A DNA stretch of 64,000 nt from NCBI RefSeq assembly GCF_964204865.1, contig NC_135251.1:23684001-23748000 (forward strand). The letters are read 5' to 3'. The notes below the pieces were generated by a model. The model made no database searches. It worked only from the letters and a program-made list of their open reading frames with translations, and was not told the origin of the DNA. A program made the position numbers and the translations under genes. Shown piece by piece: positions 49,353 through 61,800 of the stretch. The first letter of the stretch is position 1; every line of letters starts with the position of its first letter. This DNA is from Styela clava (Eukaryota; Chordata; Ascidiacea; Stolidobranchia; Styelidae).

Positions 49353-51254
49353 ACAAATTTATTAATATTCTACTGCAAATTGTATTACGTTCTCGCGAAA
49401 CAGATACGTATGCCAATGACTTTGTTTCATATTTTTGTTTGTTATTATTGTTTGTGAAGTATGTTATTGCCTCATTTTGACTCAACTTTATGTCATTGAT
49501 AATATACTCTCACCCTCCATTTTAGTCTGTGTTTGCTTTAGAATGAATTTGTAAACATCTGTCGCTAAATGGAGTACCGCCCCAAACACGCGCATACTAT
49601 CTGGACTTATTTCACCAAGTACAGTGTTTATATATCTTATAAAAAACACTCATATACTTAAAAATTAAATCGACAATCAAAACCGGCAGTTTGAAGAAGG
49701 CAGTGAGTGAGAAACAAGATATGCATAAATCAAATAAGAAATGTTTAAGAAGCAATCCACCTCCGTTCGATATGAAAAAACATTTGAATGTAGTCGCATT
49801 TGTGCCTCAACCTAACAACAAAACCCCAAACCAACAAAAAATAAAACAATACACAGAAAATATTAAGACAAACAAACTGGAAAGTTGATATAGCTAAAAA
49901 TAATTTTCAAACGTAAACGCTCCACTCACGAATAGGGAAACAAACCTAAACAAACAAACATGAATATAGACGTCGGGAGTCTCACTTTGTAATCAAATTA
50001 CGCTATTTGTAATTCATTCACAAACAAAACGGTGATCTGAATAGCCGCTGTGCACATGACGATTTGACGACATGTAACGTAAGAACAGTCGAAAAACTTA
50101 TTCCTAGGTTATAATATAATGTATATGCTTGTCGATGTTTCAAGCTTAAAAATCAAAAATCTATCCAGTGATTATCATAATATCGAATATAATTAATGTA
50201 CACAAAAATGTAATAGTCGATAAAAACTTTTGCATACCCAGTTCCATCTATAAATATTGAGAGCAATCCAAGCTCAATTTCGATCAAATTCTACTTCAGG
50301 CTTGCATAGGATAAGCATTCTTTGCATTCCAATTGTACATTTTTATCCCACAGTCGAAACTTTCCTTATATTTTAATTCGTTAATTATTTTCCTCGGGTA
50401 GAAGAGAAAATATAATTAAAGATTGTGGAAGATGAAGAAAATATTACTTTTGAAATCTGTCAAAGACGTGTAAGAAAATTGAGGCCGATAATTCCGATCT
50501 TGAAGCTACTCAGGGCCGAAAAAATAAACAAAACGATCCATATGTAAATTTCGTGAAAATTTCCAATAAAATGGATTGTAACCCTGCCTGTAGCATTGGC
50601 AAAACAAACGTCACAGCTTAACGCACGTTTAAGGGAAAGTCGTTCTTAGCGGCACTGCAAGTTTTAGAAATAATGAAACACTGTATACTGGGCGTCCATG
50701 AAGTCTTGTTTCTATTTAAAAATTTTATTACAATATCGAACTATAATTTTTTCAAATCGTTAAGAAACTCTATGAACCCCTCCTATATACTGTTTTAATG
50801 ATAAGTATTGATTGAACTTCTAAAACGGAGTATAACGAGAAACAATTATTTTTGGTGTAATTATTTTGGCACTAAAACTCGTGAACCGTATACTACGAAA
50901 AAAGACGAATACAAAGAATTTGGCGAAAAGTTACTTTTTGTTCCGTCAACTGCAAAATGTAGGGTAGGTATTTCTCCACAACAACTAAAGAACAGAGAAA
51001 CTAGTGTTAATTAAACAAATATATATATATACATTTCACAGTATACAATAAATTAAAATAATATTCATTTCATCATATTTTTCAGAAATCGAGTTCTGCT
51101 AGTAAAAATGGCTACGAAAAATCAAAACTCAGATGATAGTGTGACGTCATAATATGTATACCATTGTTCATCAATAATTGAGATAAATGGAGTAAATTGT
51201 GATAAATTCTAGATTTTATAATTCTGCGACTTCGAACTGGTAAAACAGGTCAAA
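49353..51254. other. Spacer between copies 2 and 3
   Basis: Near-identical to the first spacer, with scattered substitutions and small indels. The same short frames occur; no independent gene is supported. It precedes copy 3 and again carries a TGACGTCATAAT core upstream of the start codon. Confidence 0.5.
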
Positions 51255-54200
51255 ATGTCGCCTATATTTGACTTCCTTAGCTCTATATTGCGGCGGAGGC
51301 TCAAATGTTTAATTGATGTTTCACACTATGTGCTCGTTCTTTTGCTCTGCGGATGCGGAATTTTGGTTCGCTTTGGAGTTGATCACCAGGAAAAGATGAC
51401 ACCTCTCCGCCAGGAGCCAGATTATTTCCCTAGCAATCTAGGAGATCTAACTGACTCTTACCCGCCATGGAATACGCCTATCCCTAACAACAATGATGGA
51501 AGATGGTTGCATAATATATGCTGTCAGCTGAAAGGATGGTTCTTCTGGAAGTTTTTCTTTGTCGTGTCGTTGACGGCAAGAGCGGTGAGATGGTTTTTTA
51601 TAAACCGTCATTATAAGAAGATGTCAATTGCAGCTCTTTTTGAGCTCAGGGCACAGGCTACAGAAATCTCAAAGACGTATAAAATCAGAAAGAGATCTTA
51701 CCGAATTTTGAGATCATTCGTGCGTATTTGGTGTCGACCTTTCCGAAGCTATAAAAAATCTCGACAAACTAGTCGAATGAGGAAATCGGCTAAAAAATAT
51801 TTCAGACAGGCTTTAAATCGAAGACATCGAATCAATTCAAAAAACAGAATAATCCAAAGAAACCGGTTTCTACAAATTGGCGACGTTAACACACAATATG
51901 GTTCGCAACACTCAGAAAGGAAGGCTGACGTATCCTTTAACCAAGCCAATGTCGCAAACGCTCAACCCGGGTTTTCAAGAACGGAAGATTTGCCCAACCA
52001 GGCAAACATTTCTGATAACGATAACTCAGAGAAAATTGCAGAAAAAACTTTCAATGAGTCTCCGCGAATAACTGGTGTTGGAAACAAATCCATGCACGAA
52101 CCACCATTCAAATCCGATGAATCAGACAATTCATCGATTCGGAAGCTTCATGTGCATGTAGAAATACCTCGTATGATGGACTCTGACCCATGTTATACGG
52201 ATTCCCCTGTCTGTAAATCGTCATGTCCAGGTTCTTTCACTGCATCGGGAAGTTGTGGCAGCAATATTTTGGGAGAATCACCATGCGACCGCACAAATTA
52301 CCGGAACTTGAATGAGCAAGAACAATCTCAGGACACGGAAATGAATGAATCCGCAACATCCCGTCAATCAGACGAATCTAAGTATTCAGCATTGTGCCTC
52401 TCAGAAATATGCACTGATGTTTCTCAAAGCCTTTCGGAGTGCGACCTCCCATCCATGGAATGGTCGGACGAGGATGACGATAATTCTGTGAATTTCAACA
52501 GGTATCAAGACGAAGAACCTCGTATCACTTCTCTCGGCTCGCATGAAAAATTAAAAATTATTCCCGAGTACCTGAGAAGACGAAAGACTAGCGGAAACGA
52601 TTATTTGAATGAAGTATCATCAGCTGGGAGCCATTCAAGTAATGGATACCGAGACTGTTCTCCCGGTAGAATCGAATCATTCGGGGGACAACACAATTTT
52701 TCCAGTTCATTAAAAAATTGTAAACAGCGCATTCCGTCCGTATGTTCTGGAATTTTATTTCCTACAGCAGGAAGAAAAATAAAACGAACCAGAGATGGAA
52801 AACACAATCCAGCACCTAACTCGCCGATTGGAAAAGCGATCGCCATCAAAATCCCCAGCGTTCCGAAAGAGAGTGATTCCGAATATGAATCTGACACAGC
52901 CAGTAGTGGTTTTGTGTCAAGTGCGGTGACAAGGTTTGGAGAGCCCATTGGGAATAAAAATATGGGAAATCAGTGTTTTTCGGAGAGTTGCAACAAGTCA
53001 TATGATAATGCCAAAATGATTTATCCGACGGGTTTCGTGAAGCCATTTACCGTAACGCCAACTACTACAATGGCACTTTTAAAAGATAACAGAATTGGAG
53101 GTTCTTCACACACGATTTCCACACCAAACATCGATGAAATGAAAATTTCGCGCAGGAAAAAATTCAAAGATTACGCTGAGATTTATCATCCATTGAGTGA
53201 AAGTGTTCGAGAAAATAACAAGCATTCTCATACAAAAGTTCAAAATAACGTGAGTATATTGAGAATCATTGAGATTGTTTCTCATTATGTTTCTTATTCA
53301 TGAAATGGACGTATGACATGACACGTCACTTTGATATTCTAATTGATATAACGAAGTTTGTCCATTTGTTTAAATTTTGATTTTATTGATTGAACTGTGA
53401 CGCACTGACCTGAACATTGTATCCATGTATCATAGAAAGAGCGAGAGATTTATTATTTTGTCAACCAAAATACAAACAGTCATCAATACGAAAAAATGAC
53501 ATAACACAAATAAAATTGCTTTGGTATGAACGGGAGGTAGCGATACGACCATATCGAGGTCAACTCCCACCCTATTTGCTGAAGTGATTAAGGTTCAAAT
53601 TGAAGATGACTATTAAAAAAGTTGGTCTGTCTAATAATACTTTAACCAAGTATTTCTTAATAATGCTTAATAATAACCCACCACCGATTCATACATTCTC
53701 AAGTATAAAACAATAAAATCCATTTTTCTTTCCTGCAATTCATTAACGCCTCGTATTTCTGTTACAACAGACATCAGATGAAATCATCGGGAATCGAGAA
53801 CAGGATGAATTTGAGTCAAAATCTCACACAGTGGATGGAACACAAGATATTGAAAAAGGAAATGGAATTATTTCCTGCGAGGTTTGTAAATTAAAAAATA
53901 AAATCTTCTATTCAACAAAATGAGAATTTCCAAAAATAATACCTCGGAAACAATACCGCTCTACTTTTGTGTTTGCTATACTATATTTTATTTAAATGTT
54001 ATTAAAATGCAAACTGAATTCATCTGAATCTTACTGTATTATTAAAACGGATAAATTTTACATTTATTGTGATTACATTGAATCATTCAGGAAAACATTG
54101 CATTTGAGCTCAAGAATGACCTTGAGTCGATTCATCACAAGTTAAAGAAAATGGATCAACGACAAAGAGAGGAATTTCTTTCTGAAAGTGAAACTAGTAT

Positions 54201-55103
54201 TTATGGGGTGAGATGAAGTTTTTTATTTATTTAATTAAATAATACTTTATTTACGTGGCTATCTGGCTTTAATAATCATCCATGCTTTTTATTTATGAAG
54301 GTTCAAAGTAGAGTTTATATATACCAGATGTGAAGACAATGATATAAAACTTGATCAAGTGTCAATTTATACACACTAAATACCATTAAATTTTCAGATC
54401 GTTATGTCCGGTATTTATTTTTTCTTAGATTCTGGAGAAATTAAAACAAGAGAAAAGTAGACTTGATGAAATGGTATTTTCAAAAAATTCACCCAAAAAA
54501 GAATCTGTGCCAAGGAAACAAAAACTGAAAAATCCGTTTCGGTGGATCCGATCAAAAGTTTCCTCAAATTTGCATAAAAAGGACGATGACCATTCAAAGA
54601 TTCTACTCTTATCATCACTGAAAAAATTGGAATTGAGAATGGAATTGGAAGAAAATCGACTCCAAAAGCGTAGAAAACTTGTATCACAAATTGAAGAAGA
54701 AGAGCGCAAAAGGAAATCGGAAGCTCGTATAGAAATATTAAACCTGAAGAGATGCATTGTGGAAAACACGAAACGGGGAATGAAACTCCGAAAACTTATT
54801 ATAAACAGCAAACACAAGGATGACTCAGGAATCCACTGCCATGATTGTATATTCAATCTACATGCAAGCATTTGGAAAGACTCAATCCCTGTTTTTGAAA
54901 ATCCAATTCTAACTGAAATTGATGGATTTCTACCTTGCTGCCCCACAGTGATGGTAATTAATATGAAGTATGAAAATCTAGAACTTGACAACAATGACAT
55001 TGAAATTGATCTAAAACTAGACAGAGTGAAAAAATTGCAAAAAGAAATTCAACACGGATTATTCAGAAAAACCTATTTACATCAAGGACGATTTACTTTA
55101 TGA
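51255..55103 (+). CDS. Triplicated gene, copy 3: intact four-exon gene, ~965 residues, unrecognised
   Basis: Exons: 51255-53249, 53771-53881, 54091-54207, 54429-55103, phase 0 as in copy 2. Layout is the same: two hydrophobic N-terminal segments, basic block, Ser-rich acidic middle, coiled coil and Cys/His cluster. It differs from copy 2 by roughly 40 residues in exon 1; the last Trp of exon 3 is Gly here, the 3' end is two residues shorter (GRFTL) and the first intron lacks ~19 bp present in copies 1 and 2. Between ~52840 and 53030 I count 12 amino-acid-changing against 4 silent codon differences from copy 2, so little purifying constraint is visible there. Confidence 0.85.
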
Positions 55104-55527
55104 ATGTATGAAACAAATTTATTAATATTCTACTACAAATTGTTTTACGTTTTCGCGAAACAAGTACGTATGCCAATACCTTTGTTGCATATTTTTTTTT
55201 GTTATTATTGTTTGTGAAGTATGTTATCGCCTCATTTTGGCTCAATTTTGTGTGATTGATAATATACTCCCACATCCTATTTCAGTTGGTTGTTGTTGTG
55301 TTTATTTTAGAATGAACTGACACATGTCGCTAAATGGAGTGCGTCCCCAAACACGCGTGTACTGTATAGGCATGTTTCATCAAGTATAGTCTACTCTACA
55401 AAACCGCTGAGATCGCATACCAAAGTTGCACCGACATTTTTTCATTTCATGATTCCCTCCTAAATATGTATGACCAGACTAACAAAGTGTGCTTTGAATA
55501 CATACGCAAACGAGAGTACCTCATGCC

Positions 55528-55641
55528 CAGTGGTGAGATTCAGCCGGTTCGTACCAGTTCTAAAGAATCGTCTCACGGAATTTTACGAGATGGGTTAGCT
55601 TTACCGATAACTGTCAATGTTCTGTTTGAATCCCACCACTG
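55528..55641. mobile_element. 114-bp hAT MITE with perfect 8-bp target duplication
   Basis: Starts CAGTGGTGAGATTCAGCCGG and ends GAATCCCACCACTG, which are inverted ends of hAT type. It is flanked by identical CTCATGCC at 55520-55527 and 55642-55649. Too short to encode anything; a non-autonomous element moved by a hAT transposase elsewhere. Confidence 0.93.
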
Positions 55642-55649
55642 CTCATGCC

Positions 55650-56056
55650 TACCAGTTTGTGAACATGAAACACTACAGAAAACGGTATGAACAAATATTC
55701 TCTTTGGATAAAAAAAAAATATATCGCTCGCGCGACTTAAGTTACCTATTGGCGCTATCGTGTCTTATTGCTGTGCATGTGTGTGATTCGTTCACATGAC
55801 TATAGAAGTTAAGACTTTGTTGTTCCGCAGCTGAGTTTGGGACTTTAATGACTCATTGTTACAGGGAGTGATCTCATTAGCGGACACACATGAACAACTT
55901 CTTACAATTTAACTCGAGATGGTGGAAAACTTAAAATGTAGAAGATTTATGCCTGTATTTATTTCGGAATTTATGTCGCGCTCAAAACAATTTTTGTAAT
56001 AAAAGAGCAGAACTGTATAGCATATATATTGAGAAAACTCTGTTTGATTTTATTCT
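55650..56056. other. No gene supported
   Basis: Sequence after the MITE, with one CTCGCGCG patch near 55727 but no open frame with features. Confidence 0.4.
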
Positions 56057-56217
56057 CAGATTTCCACGATACACAGAATACAAATCTTAAAACATTTATC
56101 CACACTCGCTTTGAATGGTTTACATCGTACGGATGGGAACTTAGATATAATTATTTCAATCAGTGCCAAAGGTCTTGAGAATATAAATTTTAATTTAATA
56201 ATGACTGGGTGGAACAT
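56057..56217 (+). repeat. 160-bp direct repeat D, copy 1
   Basis: Almost identical to 57954-58115: ACACAGAATACAAATCTTAA through CGTACGGATGGGAACTTAGA to GACTGGGTGGAACATG. The two copies lie in the same orientation 1.9 kb apart. They could be terminal repeats of an element or a local duplication. Confidence 0.9.
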
Positions 56218-56676
56218 GTTATGTTTCTTAAACTGGTGTAATTTGATTCCTACGAAAGTCTTTGTTCGAATTTTGGGAAAAATTAACTTTGTTTTGATGA
56301 TTTCAACATGAAATGGGGTACATTTGGAGGTTAGTTGCTATATTATCTCCCCATCTTACTAACTGGAAGTTTAAAGATTTGGCACCCTCTAATAAATTGA
56401 AAATATATAGTAAAATACAATACACAATGCTAAAATTAATGATATATATATATAGGTCAAAAAAATATTTACATGTATATGATCTACAATGAGACAAGAC
56501 ATTGGAGTAAAGAAAAGTTTATAGAAAGGGTAAAGGTTGTAAAGTAGAATTACAGAAGGATGGCGTGTTTTTATTTTAAAAATTTTGGTTTGGACGGTTA
56601 AAACAATTTTCAATTCAATGTATTTCTCTAAGTTAAAATACTTATACTCGCTTTATCGCATTGTTACGATTTTGTC

Positions 56677-56833
56677 GACCTAGTTGGTCAATATATGCTT
56701 GTCCCATGTCGGGAAGAATAAGCGCGTTGAGACCTAGTTGGTCTATATATTTGTCCCATGTCGGGATGAAAAAAACGCGTTGCGACCTAGTTGGTCTATA
56801 TATGCTTGTCCCATGTCGGGAAGAAAAAACGCA
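56677..56833 (+). repeat. Minisatellite, three ~54-bp units
   Basis: Each unit has GACCTAGTTGGTC, ATATAT, TTGTCCCATGTCGGGA and an A-rich stretch ending in GCGTT or GCATT. The middle unit lacks two bases of the TATGCTTG part. Confidence 0.92.
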
Positions 56834-57953
56834 TTTTTAAGTTTATGCCATCTCAGGGCTTTTTTGAAAAAATAACGCTTTTGGATACAATTTTTGTTTA
56901 ACGAGCTTATTATTTAACCGTTCTATATGACGGCTTTGTAAATAATTAAAAGTATGACTCGCTCGAATCTACTTTTTAGAAAGCATTTTAATTCTAACGA
57001 AATCTATTTAATCGAAAAGAAATTCTAACCACAAATATTCAATAATATAAATCTCTTGAAAGGTATTTGAAATTAGAATATTCAAAGTTGTTACCATTAA
57101 TTAATTTATAAAAAATTGAGAACCGAATGAAACGCCATGTATATATAAGAAGAAAAAGAAGTACTTTACCTTAGTAATAGTGGAAGAATGAAAAATGTCT
57201 GTCTCAATGAGAAGAAAAACCTGCAAATCATGAAACAAATGGTAGTATAACATGGTCCTGATCTGTATATCCATTAGGTATGCGCGAAAATTCCTCTCTA
57301 TTGTTCGGAATAGAGCGCGTAATTTACAGTAAAACAGTCCATGTATATAGTTCATTGTTTTCAACAGTTCGTTTTTTGATTAGGTTTTTCACCTCGAACA
57401 TATATCATTTTCTAAAAAAGTTCATTTCGATCGATGTTCAAAACAGTCCATATTCATGATTTTAACGTTTCCAGAGTCCGTTACCATAGTTCAACTGTTT
57501 TCAATTGAGATTATTGTCTTCTCATAATGTTTTTGATTATTTCGGCTTGTCAGTAATTCGCTACTTCAATCGTTGTTCCAGGCAATTTGAATCTCCCCGA
57601 CGTTCGTAAGTTGGTCGAATTTGATTTTTGCACGTTTTGTATAGACGGTTTCTCGGCAATTGTTGAAAGCTTTCGCTTGGACAGCTTTTTTGGTTGATTC
57701 CGTCCAATTGTTGCTTGTCCTGATTGTTGTCCGTACTTGTGGTTGAAATCCGTTGATCTGGTTCGTTTCAGAAGGTTAATTCAAGTCGGTTTTGTCACCA
57801 TTTATAACATATATGGTTGTTAGATGAATGTGATGTTACCGTATATTGCTATTTCGTAGATTGTCTCTGACTTGCAAGTCACCCGTTCACCCTTCAGCTT
57901 CAACGCCCACGTGAATGAAGATGCGTTAAAAATCTCTATGTGTTTTTATTCGT
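56834..57953. other. No gene supported, between minisatellite and repeat D copy 2
   Basis: AT-rich with short open frames on the minus strand at 57101-57364; no motif. If repeat D copies are terminal repeats, this is the interior of that element, but nothing enzyme-like is encoded. Confidence 0.4.
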
Positions 57954-58115
57954 AAATTTCCACAACACACAGAATACAAATCTTAAAACATTTATCCACA
58001 CTCGCTTTGAATGGTTTACATCGTACGGATGGGAACTTAGATATAATTATTTCAATCAGTGCCAAAGGTCTTGAGAATATAAATTTTAATTTAATAATGA
58101 CTGGGTGGAACATGG
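57954..58115 (+). repeat. 160-bp direct repeat D, copy 2
   Basis: Partner of 56057-56217. Its end is followed by a short extra duplication of GGGTGGAACA. The minus-strand frame across it is taken as a chance frame. Confidence 0.9.
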
Positions 58116-58893
58116 GTGGAACAGCAATATAAACCATGGTTCGTAATTTCAACCTAGGTTTGTGATATTAGGGCTAGCACAATTCGCGTCAGTGTGGCAA
58201 GTTTTTGAAATTGACCAACATTAAATGATTGAATCAAAGAAGCACTATTTACTTTTCTTTGTACACGCCCGAAATTTTGTCAAATATGACTGATGGTCTT
58301 GTCTCTGGTACCACACTCTTTTTAATTAAACATCTTAGCGTACCCGTGAATTGACTTTTCGCGCTTCATTTCAAATTTAACATATTGCTGCTAAGTTCAT
58401 AAAACAATCCTTAATCGTTATTTATCAAAAATACATTTCATTTTATGTACCGCTAGTAAATAGGATGTGCTGAGTTGTTTTAAACCATTAACCAATCACC
58501 GCAGGCTTAAACATACATATGAGAGAAAATTTGCGAAGAACTGAAAATGAACCCCAGAATTTGACGAAAACGTATACCTACTATATGCTCGGTCAGTCGC
58601 GTACTTGTAACACTCAGTGACGCACAAAGTGTATAATTTGCTGTTGGTGACATTAGCAAGGTTGAAGAGTTCCAACGAGTTTACGATATAAAAATATACT
58701 GTTGAGAGTCTCCTTGCCCCGAGCAACGCGATGGAGGTGTATGGATACATCAATGACTTGATTTATATATATTATTTATAGATTTAGAGCAAGATATGAG
58801 ATAATTTTATGTAACTTGACTAGCGAAATCAAATTATAAAACCAGCATTTTTCAAAAATTTCCTATTTCATAACGACAGTTTCAAGAAAGAGT
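58116..58893 (+). other. Upstream region of the SLC23-type gene
   Basis: Intergenic sequence ahead of the first coding exon. An 85-codon minus-strand frame (58496-58753) has no motif. The promoter should lie here; no core element is evident. Confidence 0.4.
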
Positions 58894-61800
58894 ATGAATC
58901 CCGACTACAGTGCAACGAATCATGCTTTTGATTCCGTGAGTAATAATATACTTTTTTTATGAGACCCAAATCAAATTTTGTAGATTTCATTTCTTTGATA
59001 CAGCCTGTTGAGAAATTGAAAACTTATTATAATTAACAAGCTACAGTAGGCACAATTATCGGCGCCCCGTAGTATGTGAACCAAGATGGCGGACGTAGTT
59101 TGTGTACCAGGTTAGGGTTAGGAATTAATTTTATTCTAATTTTAGTTCTATTAAGAGTTCGGGCACTAGCCAAGTGACACCCGTAGTATTTGTACTCGAA
59201 ATTATGGCCTAACCCTAACCTGGTACACATAATACGTTCCGGTGTCCGCCATCTTGATTTACATACTACATGAGTACCCAATTATACCATTTGTATTTTC
59301 TCAGGAGGAAAGTCCAGCAGCAGACACGAATGGAAAAGTGGATGACATCAATATTCAACCCGAGGTTTTTCAATCCATTAACGAAAGCAAATCATTGCCA
59401 GAGAAGAATGAATTGGGATTATTATATAAATTAGAAGATAGACCTGCTTGGCACTTATCGGCTTTTCTAGGAATTCAGGTAGATTTTGATGTTTATTTTC
59501 AACAGATCTTTTGCGATTCCAGCGACTCTACTGTTTTTGGAAAAGAAAAGAAATTCAGCCCTATTCGCTATGTCGGAAGACCTATTTTATCAACATGTCT
59601 TATTTATACACTGCAAACGTTTCCACTTGTCAGCGAAAGTGTTGCGCTAGTTTTTTCGCGCAGCTTACGACTTTTATAATTCTCTTTTTTCTATAGTTAT
59701 TTCCTTGTAAAATAAGACTTTTTGGCGCGCTAATGCTATATTTAGAGTTATCGGTATCCTTACTGATTTTAATCGGAAGCCTGCGGTCTTGTATTGATTC
59801 TCATGTAACTACGATGGATTCATCTCATATTCTCTCTTTGTAAAATGGTAATTAAATTAACCTTTTTCTATTTCGAAGTAACGCATTACGAGCATAATTG
59901 ACTTGCAAGTTAATTACAGAAATATAAAGTTTTAAATAACGGGTTATCGACTTATACTAGGTTTATTCACTAATTTCACTAAAAAGACTTAAAATGTCAT
60001 GTAATCATAAAAGTCACATAAAATAAACAATGAACTATGATCAGAATTAAGTGGCGGTTGAAGTAGTTAAATGTTCGTCATATTTCTTTGAGAAGGCCTT
60101 TATGAAAATATATTCGTTATTTCTCAAACTGTTTGGTAATTTATAATTATTTGGAAATTTATTACGCGTTATAACATTTGTTATAACTAGTCATTGCAAA
60201 CGAGTTTATATATTGTATAATAGTATATTTTTGTATTCCCATCTACTCTAAGTGAGCCTAATGATGAATACCCGACGTTGAGTCAAACTCGATGTTACTA
60301 TCGAAACCCAACAAGTTCGTTATCATGTTTTAAATTCTTGAAAATGGCTTGAAATACGAACGGGATTATCAATCTTGTCAGTTATGCATTGAATTGCCTC
60401 GCGCAATTTTCTCCAATATTTGTTTTTATGAGTTCAAATAAAACGACAAAAGTTGATTGATGGAATATTTTGTGTAATTTTTTGTTGAGGCAGACGAAAG
60501 AATACACGGTAGCGGGCTCGGGATTTCTGAGTAAACTTTCTAATTGAAAAGAATCCTTTAAACTTGCGGCAGCGGTTTTGTAAAATGTTTACCTCCTTTG
60601 TTTCTTTGTTCCGACAAAGATTAATCTTTATTTTGAACCTGAAAAGGACAAAGGTGTGGTTGCTTTACGATTTTTATAGCTAGAATAAACTGTGTAAACC
60701 GCCGAAAAATACCTAAAAGTACACAATTAAAATACACGTCTATTTATCTGCGATCGATCTCCACAAAAATTTCAATTAAATTCTGACAGCTTCCCATTAC
60801 TTCCAAATTTCATATTATATGTATCATATTTTCTTATGTCACTGACTCTGCGACTTTAAGAATTCTTGGCAGACCTGGGTTCACATGAAAAAAACTGTTA
60901 TAGCTCATTGTTTTCAAAAAAAGAATAGAATGCTTCATATTCATCCCGGGAAAGACGGTTATTTCATATGGAAAACCACGACTTATTTTTCTAGAACCCG
61001 TCCACCACGGGTATGGGGATAGGTATATTTGTTAACTGTTATTGCCGTAACCGATCAGTGCTTGCACTTCCCTTCGGAAGTGCGGAGTTCAGCAATTATT
61101 TACGACATAATTATAATTATCGATCGCGGGATTCGGACCTGTGAACACATTAAAGATCATCTGTGATAGCAAGCGCATGAGTCGGGCTATTCCAAGTGAC
61201 ACTACAGGACAATTCCAGAAATTTTTCATGTTGTTAGATGCAATATATTTTTACATTTTCAGCTACATGTTTTGTTTCATTGTCCAATCAGTTGCTTTAT
61301 TGAATATGGAAAAATTGCACAAAAGTTACACCCAAGACATACTTAGTGGATATAAAAAAAATATAGTGAAATATAGCGTGACACTACAGGACGGCAAATC
61401 CACCATGCATTAACGTTACATTGTGTTGTGCTGTAAATTTTTGCGATGGTACAGCAGGAGCCCATAATATTTTCTGGTGCAGTAGCTAAGGACCCCTCTA
61501 TGTGTTGCTCAATTCACCTAATGTAACACTGTAAATCCATGCCAATAATGTGCCTATTGTATGTGACACCACAGGACATTTTTCCACTTCGGCCTCTATC
61601 ATCTCTCATTCTGGTAATAAATCGTTAAATGGGTGCAGAAATATCCTACAGCACTGCAAACATTTAAACTTTATTAACTTAAATTCAGTGAGTCCATTTC
61701 ATATGAAATAACTGTATCACACAATCTAACACTTTGTGTCACGAATCATCACAAAATATGTCAATTATACCAATATTTCTACATTTTAGGCCATTTTTTA

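Larger units (their letters stand above)
38690..55400 (+). repeat. Three head-to-tail copies of a ~5.78 kb gene-bearing unit
   Basis: Start codons of the three gene copies are 5773 and 5782 bp apart. Homology covers exons, introns and spacers. At the outer edges it fades: upstream of copy 1 the spacer match is recognisable but diverged from ~38690, and downstream of copy 3 it ends near 55400 after a CGCTAAATGGAGT landmark shared by all three. The two inner spacers are nearly identical to each other. This fits unequal crossing-over. Confidence 0.93.

Noticed and set aside
59242-59304. ATG at 59242 as start of the SLC23-type protein
   Set aside because: It lies in module C sequence before a splice acceptor; the exon at 58894-58935 gives an in-phase ATG with a proper donor.
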